A stretch of 64,000 nt of DNA from Ferruginibacter sp. Its GTDB lineage: Bacteria; Bacteroidota; Bacteroidia; Chitinophagales; Chitinophagaceae. The notes below the pieces were generated by a model that saw only the letters and a program-made list of their open reading frames with translations, was not told the origin of the DNA and ran no database searches. Each line of letters begins with the position of its first letter. The first letter of the stretch is position 1. Both the position numbers and the translations under genes were made by a program. Shown here piece by piece: positions 9,737 through 19,089 of the stretch. The stretch is from assembly GCA_016786725.1 (NCBI GenBank), contig JAEUVU010000017.1, positions 62,001 to 126,000 of the forward strand, written 5' to 3'.

Positions 9737-12700
9737 ATGAGAATGAGAAAAATTCTATTTATTTTATTATCTGCCCTTGTATTTCAAACTACTGCAAGTG
9801 CACAGGTAACAACGAGTGGTATGTCGGGCACGGTTAAAAATGCCAAAAATGAACCCCTGGTTGGAGCCACTATCAAAGCTACTCACACACCTACAGGTAC
9901 CGTTTACAATGTACAGAGCCGTGCCAATGGCCGTTTTGATATTACTAACATGAATACCGGCCCTTATACAGTGGAGGTTTCCTTTGTTAATTACGGTAAA
10001 GAGGTTAAAGACGATGTGAATCTCAGCCTCGGCGAGGTCTTCAGGTACGATTTTACTATGAACCTTGCATCAGTAACCATTACCGAAGTTACTGTTGCCG
10101 CAAGGGCCAGGGCCAATATAGATGCAAAGGGCGGTACTTCATCTTCAATAGGAAGGGACAGGATTGATCAGACTACAGCAGTAGGAAGGAATATTGCGGA
10201 TTACATTAAAGTTACCCCTTTTGCCAAAACCTTAAATGGTAACGAAGGAGCAGTAACTATAGCCGGCCAGAATAACCGATATAATTCATTCTACATTGAC
10301 GGAGCCATCAATAATGATGTATTTGGTTTAGCAGCTTCGGGTGTAAACGGCGGACAAACCGGCGGCGCCCCTATATCAATTGATGCGATAGACCAGTTCC
10401 AGATCATGATATCCCCTTATGATGCTTCTATCGGTAACTTCACCGGAGGTGGTATCAATGCTACTACTAAAAGTGGTACAAATAAAATCGAAGGTTCTGT
10501 TTACTATTTCTTCCGCAACGAAAAATTAGCTGGTAAAAATCCGGCACAACGTAAAGACACTGCACAACGTTTTCCAAAATTCAATAATAAAACCTTTGGT
10601 TTCCGTGTTGGCGGACCGATCATTAAGAATAAATTATTCTATTTCCTGAGTGCAGAAATGCAGCGTGATCAAACTCCGCAGTTGTATGATTTTGCAACCT
10701 ATCGTGGCAATACCAATACGGTTGCAGGTGTAGAAGCTTTAAAAACCTATGTACAATCCACATACAAGTATGATATGGGCGACTGGCAGTCAACCACCAG
10801 GAAACTCGATGGAGACAGGCTTACAGCAAAAATAGACTGGAACATCAACACCAAACACAGGCTTACGCTTACCGGAAGGTATAACAAAGTAACATCTGTT
10901 AATCCTTCATTGAGCTCATCTACCACTATTAACTTCAGCAATGGCGCTGTAAGGTTCCCAAGCCGTACAAGTGCTTTTACATTTGAGTTAAAAAGCAATT
11001 TAACACGTAACATCTCAAACAGGTTACTGGCTACCTATTCAGATGTATTAGATGACAGGAGCATAGTTGGCGATCCGTTTCCTCGTGTTACATTAAATGA
11101 TGGCAGTGGTTCTATAGTATTTGGAGGAGAGAACAGCTCAACCCAAAACCTGCTTACACAAAAGAACCTGAGCATTGTTGATAACGTAAGGATCAACATT
11201 AAAAACCACTCAGTTACTTTTGGTGTTGACTATGAAAGATTCAAAGTATTCAACGTTTTCATCCAGAATACTTATGGTAATTATAATTACGGAATTACGG
11301 GCACTACTACCGGGGTACAGAAATTTATGGGAACCACTCCCGTAGCCCCAACTACTTATACTTTAGGTTTCCCCAATACTGATAAATCTTTGGACGACAA
11401 CACTGGCGCAGGTGCAAAATTCACTGCTCAAAAAATTGCTTTCTTTATAGCTGATGAGATAAAAGTTGGCAATAACCTTACTTTAAACCTGGGTGTAAGG
11501 GCTGATAAATGGAACTTCATAAGCACTCCTTACACCGATGCCTATACCAATGACAGCGCCCTTGTTCAGTTTGCAAAGTATCATGATCTGAAAGGAGCCC
11601 GTTCCGGTCAAAAACCAAAGTTCCCCATCTCCCTTGCCCCAAGGCTTGGATTTACTTATAAGATACCGGAATATGCTGTTACCGTACGTGGTGGTATTGG
11701 AATGTTTACCGGCCGTATGCCATTGGTATGGCCTGGTGGAATTTACAACAACAACGGTTACTTTGTAGGTGGATACACTGCAAATGCAACTGCATTAAGT
11801 ACTATCCGTTTCAGGTGGAATGGAGATCCGGTTGCCAGCGTTTGGACACCGGCCCAGGTTGGGCAGGGTTTTACAAAAGGGCCGCTTAACCTCGTTTCTA
11901 AAGAATTAAAAATGCCGAAAAATGTAAGGGCTTCTCTGGGCTTCGATAAAAACTTTGGTCATGGCTGGTCTGGTACATTTGAAGCATTGGTTACCAAAAA
12001 CATGAACGAGATCTATTATACCAATATTAATATCCTGCCTCCTGTTGGTACGTCTTTAGGAGCCGGCCCACGCAGTGTTTATGGTGTTAGTGGAAACAAT
12101 ACAGCCCTTATACCAATTGCTAATAACGGAACCGGTACTAATCCTTATGATAATGCCATCCTGTTATCAAACAATACAACCGGTGCAAAAGGATTTGCTT
12201 ATAACCTTAATGTAGGTATTGAAAAAAGAAGTGCAAAAGGGATTAATTTCAGCGCTTCTTATGCATACGGTAACTCAATGGTAGGTAACGAAGGGACCAG
12301 TTCGGTAAATTTAAGCCAGTGGCGTTTTATAGAGTCGGTTAATGGAAGGAATTCATTAACGTTAAGCTCTTCTGATTTTGATCAGAACCACCGTATTTTA
12401 AGCACCCTCAGTAAAAAGTTTACTTACCTGAAAGGCAAATTGGCCACAACCATTGCATTAACCTATATAGGCCAAAGCGGTGCTCCGCTGAGCTATGTGT
12501 ATGCTACCAACAGCATGACACGTGATGATGCCGTTACCGGCGGCAATGACCTGATCTACATCCCGACCGCTGCAGAATTACAGGCCCAGACTTTCTTAAG
12601 CAACACAGTATCTGGTGTAACTTATACTCCACAACAACAAAAAGATGCATTGGAAGCTTATATTCAGAAAGACAAATACCTGAGCAGAAACAGGGGCAAA

Positions 12701-13048
12701 TTTGCAGACAGGAACGGAGCAAGGTTGCCATTTACTCACAATTTAGACCTTAAACTGACACAGGATTTTACACTCAAACTGGGTAAACAAACTTACCAGT
12801 TGCAGTTTACCTGGGATATTTACAATTTTACCAACATGATTGACAGGGATTGGGGTAAGCAATACTTCGCAGGTAATGATCAGTTTGGATTAGTAAATTT
12901 TGCAGGGTATGTTGCTGCCAACAACTTAACGCCACAGTTCCGCTTTAATCCAACAATCACTAATCCATATAATTTCAATAACTCGGCTACGCCTGGTTAT
13001 GCAAACAGGTGGGTTAGCCAGCTTGGCGTAAGGTTTAACTTTAAATAA
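9737..13048 (+). CDS. Oar-like TonB-dependent outer-membrane receptor with carboxypeptidase-like N-terminal domain
   Basis: A 1103-residue outer-membrane protein. Order of parts: signal peptide (MRMRKILFILLSALVFQTTASAQ), a carboxypeptidase-regulatory-like beta domain (about 27-115, with NEPLVGATIKA and SRANGRFDI), a plug (about 130-250, with SIDAIDQFQIMISPYDAS) and a long beta-barrel ending in an aromatic-rich strand with a final Phe-Lys. The GNFTGGGINATTKSGTN segment is typical of the Oar group. No SusD partner follows, so polysaccharide uptake of the Sus type is unlikely. Oar relatives are linked to adhesion, protein transport or uptake of peptides. I start at the ATG at 9737 because it gives the signal peptide; a TTG at 9641 is in the same frame. 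A strong terminator follows, so the gene is probably transcribed alone. Confidence 0.9.
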   Translation: MRMRKILFILLSALVFQTTASAQVTTSGMSGTVKNAKNEPLVGATIKATHTPTGTVYNVQSRANGRFDITNMNTGPYTVEVSFVNYGKEVKDDVNLSLGEVFRYDFTMNLASVTITEVTVAARARANIDAKGGTSSSIGRDRIDQTTAVGRNIADYIKVTPFAKTLNGNEGAVTIAGQNNRYNSFYIDGAINNDVFGLAASGVNGGQTGGAPISIDAIDQFQIMISPYDASIGNFTGGGINATTKSGTNKIEGSVYYFFRNEKLAGKNPAQRKDTAQRFPKFNNKTFGFRVGGPIIKNKLFYFLSAEMQRDQTPQLYDFATYRGNTNTVAGVEALKTYVQSTYKYDMGDWQSTTRKLDGDRLTAKIDWNINTKHRLTLTGRYNKVTSVNPSLSSSTTINFSNGAVRFPSRTSAFTFELKSNLTRNISNRLLATYSDVLDDRSIVGDPFPRVTLNDGSGSIVFGGENSSTQNLLTQKNLSIVDNVRINIKNHSVTFGVDYERFKVFNVFIQNTYGNYNYGITGTTTGVQKFMGTTPVAPTTYTLGFPNTDKSLDDNTGAGAKFTAQKIAFFIADEIKVGNNLTLNLGVRADKWNFISTPYTDAYTNDSALVQFAKYHDLKGARSGQKPKFPISLAPRLGFTYKIPEYAVTVRGGIGMFTGRMPLVWPGGIYNNNGYFVGGYTANATALSTIRFRWNGDPVASVWTPAQVGQGFTKGPLNLVSKELKMPKNVRASLGFDKNFGHGWSGTFEALVTKNMNEIYYTNINILPPVGTSLGAGPRSVYGVSGNNTALIPIANNGTGTNPYDNAILLSNNTTGAKGFAYNLNVGIEKRSAKGINFSASYAYGNSMVGNEGTSSVNLSQWRFIESVNGRNSLTLSSSDFDQNHRILSTLSKKFTYLKGKLATTIALTYIGQSGAPLSYVYATNSMTRDDAVTGGNDLIYIPTAAELQAQTFLSNTVSGVTYTPQQQKDALEAYIQKDKYLSRNRGKFADRNGARLPFTHNLDLKLTQDFTLKLGKQTYQLQFTWDIYNFTNMIDRDWGKQYFAGNDQFGLVNFAGYVAANNLTPQFRFNPTITNPYNFNNSATPGYANRWVSQLGVRFNFK

Positions 13049-13062
13049 TTAGAACCAAACAT

Positions 13063-13102
13063 AAAAAAAATCCCCCGGTGATACTGCCGGGGGATTTTTT
13101 TT
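13063..13102 (+). terminator. rho-independent terminator after the TonB-dependent receptor gene
   Basis: Perfect 8-base-pair stem TCCCCCGG / CCGGGGGA (13071-13078 and 13087-13094), extended by flanking A and T runs, with eight T after the stem. The A/T symmetry means it can serve the convergent esterase gene too. Confidence 0.9.
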
Positions 13103-13129
13103 ATTACCTAATTACTTTTTTACTAATTC

Positions 13130-13951
13130 CTAATTACCTGCTCCCCACCCCCATCTTAAAAAATCGGGAAAGGCCTTTGCCCAGGTAGGAACATCATGAC
13201 GTCCGTCTTTCATTTCTATAAACTTTATACTCTTATGCCTGTCATAACCCTTATTGGCCAGTATATCAATAAAACTTACCGTATCGTCAATCGAATCAAT
13301 TACACCATTATTATTCCGGTCGGCGGTTTCATCCAGCGTACCCACTTCAAAAAAGAATTTTAGCCAGGGGTACACATTTTTATCTTCTTTAACCTGGCGG
13401 TGCATGATGCGGTTTATATTTTCATCAAAGTCTTCATCCTCCTGGTCCTTGTCACGCCACCAAAGCGATCCGCTGAAAACACCCACCTTGCTGAATTCCA
13501 CCGGATGATTCCACACAATATCAAGGGCGCATAAACCACCCAGCGAAAAACCGGCAAAACACTTTTCTTTGAATGAATAAATAAATAAGGATTTGCGGAT
13601 AAAAGGCATCAGTTCTTCAAAAACAAACTGGCTGTATAAACCGGCTTTGGCTCCTCTTCCTTTATAATCAAGATACTTAGCTGTTCCATATTCATTTTTG
13701 CGGTCTTTTGAACAATGAATGCCAACACAAAAAAGGTTGCTGATTGATTTGGTTTCGTATAGTTCATCCAATATCTCTTCAAACTTCATGGTCACCAGGT
13801 CCTGCCCATCGTTAACCAATAAAAGGCTTAGGTTGGAAGGATCGGTATTTTTGGGAGGAAAATAAAAATCAATGATTACATCACGTTTCAGGAATTCCGA
13901 AGAAAGGATATGTTGCTCAACTGATACATTGGCCGTCTTGTACTCTGACAT
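13130..13951 (-). CDS. alpha/beta-hydrolase, putative esterase (esterase D / enterochelin esterase fold)
   Basis: A 273-residue hydrolase of the putative esterase family. The nucleophile elbow is GFSLGG with Ser136, the likely acid is in the GTLDETAD or DSIDD segment, and the catalytic His is His252 in DGRHDVPTW. No clear signal peptide, so probably cytoplasmic. I chose the ATG at 13951 (MSEYKTANV); an ATG at 14005 in the same frame would add 18 residues. It is divergent from the ATP-grasp and GCS2 genes, which suggests, but does not prove, a shared pathway in which it hydrolyses an ester or thioester. Confidence 0.8.
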   Translation of the reverse strand: MSEYKTANVSVEQHILSSEFLKRDVIIDFYFPPKNTDPSNLSLLLVNDGQDLVTMKFEEILDELYETKSISNLFCVGIHCSKDRKNEYGTAKYLDYKGRGAKAGLYSQFVFEELMPFIRKSLFIYSFKEKCFAGFSLGGLCALDIVWNHPVEFSKVGVFSGSLWWRDKDQEDEDFDENINRIMHRQVKEDKNVYPWLKFFFEVGTLDETADRNNNGVIDSIDDTVSFIDILANKGYDRHKSIKFIEMKDGRHDVPTWAKAFPDFLRWGWGAGN

Positions 13952-14031
13952 ATGCTCAAAAATAAGAAATACCTGTTGATTTTTAATTCCGGCACAGAAA
14001 AACAATACCAGCAGGCTGCACTAAACATAAT

Positions 14032-14062
14032 TTGTTTTATTGCTGCTTACAAAATATATTTG
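14032..14062 (+). promoter_or_regulatory. promoter of the ATP-grasp / GCS2 operon
   Basis: TTG at 14032-14034, 20-base spacer, TATATTTG at 14055-14062: an exact match to the Bacteroidota TTG-N19/20-TAnnTTTG promoter. The leader to the ATG at 14121 would be about 50 bases. Confidence 0.65.
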
Positions 14063-14120
14063 ATTTAGATAAAATTTTTGACTGCTTAAAACACAATTTA
14101 AAAACTTATAAAACTGCATT

Positions 14121-15074
14121 ATGAAGAAAATAGGTGTATTATTCGGTAAGGAAAGAAGTTTTCCTGAAGCCTTCATCCAAAGGGTAAACAGTAAAAATAT
14201 TGACGGCATTGTGGCCGAACCTGTGAGAATAGATAAGGTAATGCAGGGGGAACCGTCGGGCTATGCAGTTATTTTTGACCGCATTTCACAAGACGTTCCT
14301 TTTTACCGGGCATTTTTAAAGAATGCAGCTCTTTGTGGCACCACCGTTATTAACAACCCGTTTTGGTGGAGTGCAGATGAAAAATTTTTCAATAACTGCC
14401 TGGCAACAAAAATTGATGTGCCGGTTCCCAAAACAGTTATTTTGCCTTCAAGAGAACTGCCTACAGATACAAGCGAAGAATCTTTCAGCAACCTGGCTTA
14501 CCCTATGGACTGGGAAGGTATTTTCAATTACATCGGTTTTCCTGCTTACATGAAACCGTTTGCAGGCGGCGGGTGGAAAAGTGTTTACCAGCTCAACAGC
14601 ATGGAAGAGTTTTTTGAAAAACATGCAGAAACAGAACAATTAGTAATGATGCTGCAGGAAGAAATAAAGTTTGAAGAATATTACCGTTGTTATTGCATTG
14701 GCGGCAAATATGTACGCATTATGCCTTACGAGCCACGCAATCCGCATCACCTGCGCTATGTTGCCGATTTTAAGCCTTCGCCTGAAAGGTACAAGCAAAT
14801 GGAAGATATCGTTTTGCGTATCTGCCATTACCTGGGTTATGATTTTAACACAGTTGAGCTGGCCGTACGCAACGGCGTTCCGTATGCCATTGATTTTTGC
14901 AACCCGGCGCCAGATGCTGATGTAAACAGTGTGGGACAGGAAAATTTTGACTGGGTGGTAGAAACAGCAGCAACTTATGCCATTGAAAAAGCAATAGAAC
15001 ACAAAGACAATGTTGACAACTTAACCTGGGGCAATTACATCAAAAACAGCGCAGCTAAGAAAAAACTATATTAA
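14121..15074 (+). CDS. ATP-grasp ligase (RimK/glutathione-synthetase-like fold), substrate unknown
   Basis: A 317-residue ATP-grasp protein that should join a carboxylate to an amine through an acyl phosphate. Visible features: an N-terminal pre-ATP-grasp part (MKKIGVLFGKERSFPEAF), the ATP-binding lysine and glycine loop in KPFAGGGWKSVYQ (about residues 147-160), the adenine-side EEYYRCYCIGGKYVRI block, and the metal-binding end NTVELAVRNGVPYAIDF followed by NPAPDAD. The next gene begins 10 bases after its stop and encodes a second, unrelated carboxylate-amine ligase (GCS2). Two ligases in tandem look like a two-step pathway to a small peptide or peptide-like metabolite, comparable in logic to GshA then GshB; the product is not identifiable from sequence. 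Confidence 0.8.
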   Translation: MKKIGVLFGKERSFPEAFIQRVNSKNIDGIVAEPVRIDKVMQGEPSGYAVIFDRISQDVPFYRAFLKNAALCGTTVINNPFWWSADEKFFNNCLATKIDVPVPKTVILPSRELPTDTSEESFSNLAYPMDWEGIFNYIGFPAYMKPFAGGGWKSVYQLNSMEEFFEKHAETEQLVMMLQEEIKFEEYYRCYCIGGKYVRIMPYEPRNPHHLRYVADFKPSPERYKQMEDIVLRICHYLGYDFNTVELAVRNGVPYAIDFCNPAPDADVNSVGQENFDWVVETAATYAIEKAIEHKDNVDNLTWGNYIKNSAAKKKLY

Positions 15075-15084
15075 ATAAATATTC

Positions 15085-16197
15085 ATGGCAAATATATCTT
15101 ACAAACATTTTACGCTGGGTATTGAAGAAGAATACATGGTGATAGACCCTCAAAGCAGGGAGTTAAAAAGCCATGACCAGAAGATTGTACACGAAGGGCA
15201 AAAAGTAATTAAAGATAAAGTAAAGGCTGAGATGCACCAGGCTGTTGTGGAGGTTGGTACCGATATTTGTCAGGATATTGATGAGGCACTGGTTGATGTG
15301 GCTACTTTACGTAAAACAATCAGCACCATTGCCGGAGAACTTGGACTTTGGGTAGGTGCTTCCGGCACACATCCCTTCAGCCATTGGGAAAGTCAGCTTA
15401 TAACCGAGCACATAAGGTATAATGAAATTGTAAATGAATTACAGGAAGCAGCACGCAGTAATTTAATTTTTGGCCTTCACGTACACGTAGGCATGGAAAA
15501 CAGGGAGATGGCTATTCACCTGGCAAACTCAGCCCGTTATTTTCTGCCGCACATTTTTGCATTGAGCACCAACTCTCCCTTTTGGGAAGGCAGAACAACG
15601 GGTTACAAATCTTTTCGCACAAAAGTATTTGATAAGTTTCCCCGTACCGGTATCCCCGATTATTTTGACAGCATAGAAGCTTATGATAATTATATAAAGC
15701 TGCTGGTAAAAACAAATTGTATAGACAATGCTAAAAAGATCTGGTGGGACCTGAGAGTTCATCCATTCTTTAATACCGTTGAGTTCAGGATATGCGATGT
15801 GCCGATGACGGTACAGGAAACCATCACCATTGCTGCTTTGTTCCAGGCTATATGTGCCAAACTGTATAAGCTGCGCAGCCAGAACCTAAATTTCATGATG
15901 TACTCAAGGGCCCTATTGAATGAAAATAAATGGCGTGCCGGCCGCTATGGTATTGACGGCAGCATGATTGATTTTGGAAAGGAAATGGAAGTAAATACCA
16001 GGGTGCTGATATATGAATTGCTTGATTTTGTAGATGATGTGGTACCGGAATTAGGCAGCCGTCATGCCATAAACAATGTGCATAAAATGCTGGAGCAGGG
16101 CACCGGGGCCGACAGGCAGCTTAAAGCATTTGAAAAAAACAACAACCTGGTGGATGTGGTAGACCTGATACATACCCAATTTTTACACGGATTGTAA
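15085..16197 (+). CDS. carboxylate-amine ligase, glutamate-cysteine ligase 2 family (YbdK-like)
   Basis: A 370-residue member of the GCS2 family, which includes YbdK and plant-type glutamate-cysteine ligases. It shows the family start FTLGIEEEYMVID, the HVHVGME metal/substrate segment, and the WWDLRVHPFFNTVEFRICD block. Its expected reaction is ATP-dependent formation of an amide on glutamate or a similar carboxylate. It follows the ATP-grasp gene by 10 bases and is surely in the same transcript. The esterase on the opposite side may act on the same metabolite. The actual amine and acid are unknown; a role in true glutathione synthesis is possible but not shown. Confidence 0.88.
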   Translation: MANISYKHFTLGIEEEYMVIDPQSRELKSHDQKIVHEGQKVIKDKVKAEMHQAVVEVGTDICQDIDEALVDVATLRKTISTIAGELGLWVGASGTHPFSHWESQLITEHIRYNEIVNELQEAARSNLIFGLHVHVGMENREMAIHLANSARYFLPHIFALSTNSPFWEGRTTGYKSFRTKVFDKFPRTGIPDYFDSIEAYDNYIKLLVKTNCIDNAKKIWWDLRVHPFFNTVEFRICDVPMTVQETITIAALFQAICAKLYKLRSQNLNFMMYSRALLNENKWRAGRYGIDGSMIDFGKEMEVNTRVLIYELLDFVDDVVPELGSRHAINNVHKMLEQGTGADRQLKAFEKNNNLVDVVDLIHTQFLHGL

Positions 16198-16198
16198 T

Positions 16199-16229
16199 TT
16201 GAAGGGTAAACCGAAAACCCCTATCTTTG
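16199..16229 (+). promoter_or_regulatory. tRNA-Arg promoter
   Basis: TTG at 16199-16201, 20-base spacer, TATCTTTG at 16222-16229, an exact TAnnTTTG match, 17 bases before the tRNA. The -33 TTG directly follows the stop codon of the GCS2 gene. Confidence 0.75.
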
Positions 16230-16246
16230 CTGTCCGAAAAAATAAT

Positions 16247-16320
16247 GGCTGCGTAGCTCAACTGAATAGAGCATCTGACTACGGATCAGAAGGTTTTAGG
16301 TTTGAATCCTAACGCGGTCA
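16247..16320 (+). tRNA. tRNA-Arg (anticodon ACG)
   Basis: A 74-base cloverleaf without encoded CCA. Acceptor GGCTGCG pairs with CGCGGTC, the D stem is GCTC/GAGC, the anticodon stem TCTGA/TCAGA encloses the loop CTACGGA (anticodon ACG), and the T stem TTAGG/CCTAA encloses TTTGAAT. Its own promoter and terminator flank it. Confidence 0.95.
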
Positions 16321-16325
16321 CTGAG

Positions 16326-16354
16326 GGCTGGCTTAAAAGCCAGCCTTTTTTTTT
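16326..16354 (+). terminator. terminator of tRNA-Arg
   Basis: Stem GGCTGGCT/AGCCAGCC with an A/T loop, followed by nine T. Confidence 0.9.
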
Positions 16355-16394
16355 ATGCTGCATTTTAAAACCTCTTCATCATCCCGTTCTTCAT

Positions 16395-16778
16395 TCATTT
16401 ACTTACAGATACTCCTAAAGCATCTTTCATTATTATCTTTCCATCACTTGTTACCAAAAGATATGCTGCCAGTTCACAAAATGTGTCCAAAGTGTTCTTG
16501 GAGACCCTAAATGCAATAATATTTCTTCAAATTTTTCAGCACTTCGGCGCTTACAATTTTTGTTTTATTGATAAATAAGTTTTTGTGTAGTTGCTGCTTG
16601 CTTTAAGCCTAACTATTTCTTCCGGGCTGAATATATATATGCCATCATTTGTGGATAGTGTAATCATTGAGAGTAAAAGCATGACCGTTGTTTTTATACA
16701 TGTCAAAGATGGCGACAGAATCCTTGAGAAATAATTTGTATGGCTTACAGGGTTTGCTATTAAAATAAGGCGGGGCAA
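16395..16778 (-). pseudogene. decayed LytTR DNA-binding domain (response-regulator remnant)
   Basis: An open stretch at 16551-16778 ends in NDGIYIFSPEEIVRLKASSN then YTKTYLSIKQ, which has the pattern of the first half of a LytTR domain. It then stops. Shifting the frame just before the stop gives KIVSAEVLKNLKK, the expected next block, and a further shift gives VTSDGKIIMKDALGVSVSK before a stop at 16395-16397, which resembles the LytTR C-terminal strand and Val-Ser-Lys ending. So a full LytTR domain can be followed across at least two frameshifts, with the receiver domain missing. It is a relic, not a working gene. The intact LytTR regulator at 22127-22897 is a possible relative. The rest of the 16355-16900 gap shows nothing else. 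Confidence 0.6.
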
Positions 16779-16900
16779 AACTCAAATAAACTGTTCTGAA
16801 AGGTTATTGCCAGTATCGCAACTTATCTTTATTGCGGCCAGATAAAAAAACGACGGCATCACATGCCGCCGTTTGAGGAATCAGATAAGGTTAAATCCAG

Positions 16901-17851
16901 TTATTGCACCATTACCTTTTGTCCGGTGGCATTATCTCCTGCCAGTTTTACATAGTAAGTACCTGCCGGTAAACCATTCACCTGTTGCTGTGTGTTGTTT
17001 TGTATGGTAAATTGTTTTACCAATCTTCCGTTCATATCCAGCACTTGCAGTACGTCATTTTTAGTTAAGCCACTTACGTTTACATTAAAGAAACCAACTG
17101 CCGGTACCGGCCATAACTGCATATTCAATTGTTTGCTGTCGCCTTTTACAATCCGTACAACAGAATAAGATGTTCTACCATCAATATCTTCCTGCCTGAT
17201 ACGGTAGTAAGTGGTGCCGGTAAAATTGTTGTTATCCAGCTTGCGATAATCTAAGGGGAAACTGCTGTTACCACCCATACCTGCCTTTGTATTTACAAAG
17301 TCAATGGGGTTAAACGTTCCTTCATTTTCTTTTTTCCGTTCTATATGAAAGCCTTTATTGTTTATCTCCTGTGTGGTTTTCCAGTCAAGTTGTACTTGTG
17401 TATTATTTAAACGTTTGGCATAAAACTCAAGTCCGGTTACCGGTAATGTGCTTCCAATACCGTAGGGTTGTAATATTCCCTGCGTCAGCAAATTAATGCC
17501 GCCATTTAATGTGATGCTTGCAAACTCCCCGGTAGTAAACTCCAGCATAATATTTCCATTGATGAATGTAGTGCCTGCATTGTCTAATCCGCTTCCGCTG
17601 CTCAAGGTTACATTATTGATATACACCGTTCCCATGGCTACCCCGGCATCAGGCTGCAAAAAACCTTCTGTATACATAAAAGTGGAAGTGCCAAAAGAGC
17701 CCACAGCTATGCTGCCAATATGGTCTTCCAGTAAAATATTACCGTTGGCGCTGCTTCGGCCAAAACTGCCGGCGGATTGAGGCGTAAGCTGCTGTGCCTG
17801 TAAGCTGTTTACCATGTTACATAACAGCAGCGTATAAAATATTTTTTTCAT
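16901..17851 (-). CDS. secreted protein with T9SS type A C-terminal sorting domain
   Basis: A 316-residue exported protein. It has a signal peptide (MKKIFYTLLLCNMVNSLQAQ), an N-terminal beta-rich part with GFLQPD and GILQPYG repeats, a central block (LPVTGLEFYAKRL to TTYYRIRQEDIDG) of the fibronectin-like kind that commonly precedes the sorting signal, and a C-terminal sorting domain of about 75 residues (LWPVPAVGFFNV, LDMNGRLVK, GLPAGTYYVKL). Such proteins cross the inner membrane by Sec and the outer membrane by T9SS, and are fixed to the surface or released. It starts 20 bases after the neighbouring secreted-protein gene and is likely in its operon. Confidence 0.88.
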   Translation of the reverse strand: MKKIFYTLLLCNMVNSLQAQQLTPQSAGSFGRSSANGNILLEDHIGSIAVGSFGTSTFMYTEGFLQPDAGVAMGTVYINNVTLSSGSGLDNAGTTFINGNIMLEFTTGEFASITLNGGINLLTQGILQPYGIGSTLPVTGLEFYAKRLNNTQVQLDWKTTQEINNKGFHIERKKENEGTFNPIDFVNTKAGMGGNSSFPLDYRKLDNNNFTGTTYYRIRQEDIDGRTSYSVVRIVKGDSKQLNMQLWPVPAVGFFNVNVSGLTKNDVLQVLDMNGRLVKQFTIQNNTQQQVNGLPAGTYYVKLAGDNATGQKVMVQ

Positions 17852-17871
17852 TGCCCTGCGTATTTTTTCTT

Positions 17872-18798
17872 TTAATACCTGATTTCAACTGTACCACCCA
17901 TATCATCATTTGCATTAAGTACCGTAGCAATGGATTGGTTTTTTAAACCCAGTCCGATTTTATAAGTACCTGCGGGCAGTTTTACTGCCCCGGAGTGAAA
18001 AACCAGTGTTTTTATTGGAGAAGCATGTATGCTTACTTCAGGCCAAATAGTGGGATGAAAAGAAATAATGTTACTGCCAGGCGTTACATCCTGGTAACAC
18101 ACTGAAACGCCAGCAAGGATAGCTGATGCTCCGGAATGCGCAAAACTGCCTGACAGGTTTGCCACAATCGTCTCTGTTCCTGTAACAGTAACAGTAGTAG
18201 TGACACCTGCAAATACAAATGGGTTTCCGGCTGTAACCGGTATATTGGCGATGGCTCCGGCAATTTGATAAATGGTATCCCTTTTAACGGTAACCCATTT
18301 GGCTCCATCATAAGCAAGACGGTCGCCGGCAGCAGGTACATCCAGCCTGTCAATAGGTTTGCCATTAATATTAACCGGCTCAATAGCTTCATCTGCTTTT
18401 TTGGTGGCAAAAGAATAAGGAACAGTTACCAGGCTTTGAGAACCCATATCGGTAAAGAGGCCGCTGTTATTAATATCCAGTTCCACTTTTAATACATAAC
18501 CGGGTGCGGCATTGTTTTGCCAGTTAATACCACTGAAAGAACCTGTGGTTGCTAATGTGCCGCTGCTGCCAATTTGAATATTAAACAAACCCAATGCATT
18601 GGTAACCACCTGCCTTGTTTCGCTGTATTGCATTACTGCATTTTTCAAAACGCTCAACCGCACTTTAATAGTTTGGTTAATAAGCGCCTGCCCACTGTTA
18701 TTACGGGCCACCGCCTGGTAGTTCATAATATCCGGCACCTGGGCTGTTGCCACAAAGGCCAGTAAAAAGGCAATTGCTGATGTGAAAATCTTTTTCAT
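17872..18798 (-). CDS. secreted protein with NYQAVARN-type N-terminus and C1q-like C-terminal region
   Basis: A 308-residue exported protein with a signal peptide (MKKIFTSAIAFLLAFVATAQ). The block NYQAVARNNSGQALINQTI with VRLSVL is a recurrent N-terminal domain in Bacteroidota surface proteins of unknown role. The C-terminal 130 residues are beta-rich (ETIVANLSGSFAHSG, LPAGTYKIGLGLKN) and look like a C1q/TNF-type or phage-fibre-like head domain; that part is inference. No sorting domain. It precedes the T9SS cargo gene by 20 bases, so the two may work together on the cell surface. The divergent sensor kinase gene is a natural candidate regulator. Confidence 0.7.
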   Translation of the reverse strand: MKKIFTSAIAFLLAFVATAQVPDIMNYQAVARNNSGQALINQTIKVRLSVLKNAVMQYSETRQVVTNALGLFNIQIGSSGTLATTGSFSGINWQNNAAPGYVLKVELDINNSGLFTDMGSQSLVTVPYSFATKKADEAIEPVNINGKPIDRLDVPAAGDRLAYDGAKWVTVKRDTIYQIAGAIANIPVTAGNPFVFAGVTTTVTVTGTETIVANLSGSFAHSGASAILAGVSVCYQDVTPGSNIISFHPTIWPEVSIHASPIKTLVFHSGAVKLPAGTYKIGLGLKNQSIATVLNANDDMGGTVEIRY

Positions 18799-19089
18799 AA
18801 TTGTAGTTTTATTTTTTGTTTTAATGACAACACAAAAATGAAAGTCTCATCGCCCCTATTAAAATTTAATAACTCCACATGCTGAAATAATACCCCGGTA
18901 TGCTGAAAGATTGGTTTTAACTGCAATAACAAAATCAAAATTTTCAATTTCATTTAAATCCTTATTACCATAATGGAAAACTTTGTTATTGCACTTCAAT
19001 GCCGGTTTGAAGCAGTTCAACCTTCTTTAAGTGCACTTGAACTGCAAATAAGCCTGCTACTAATTAAAATGTGGGTATTTTGCATACAG

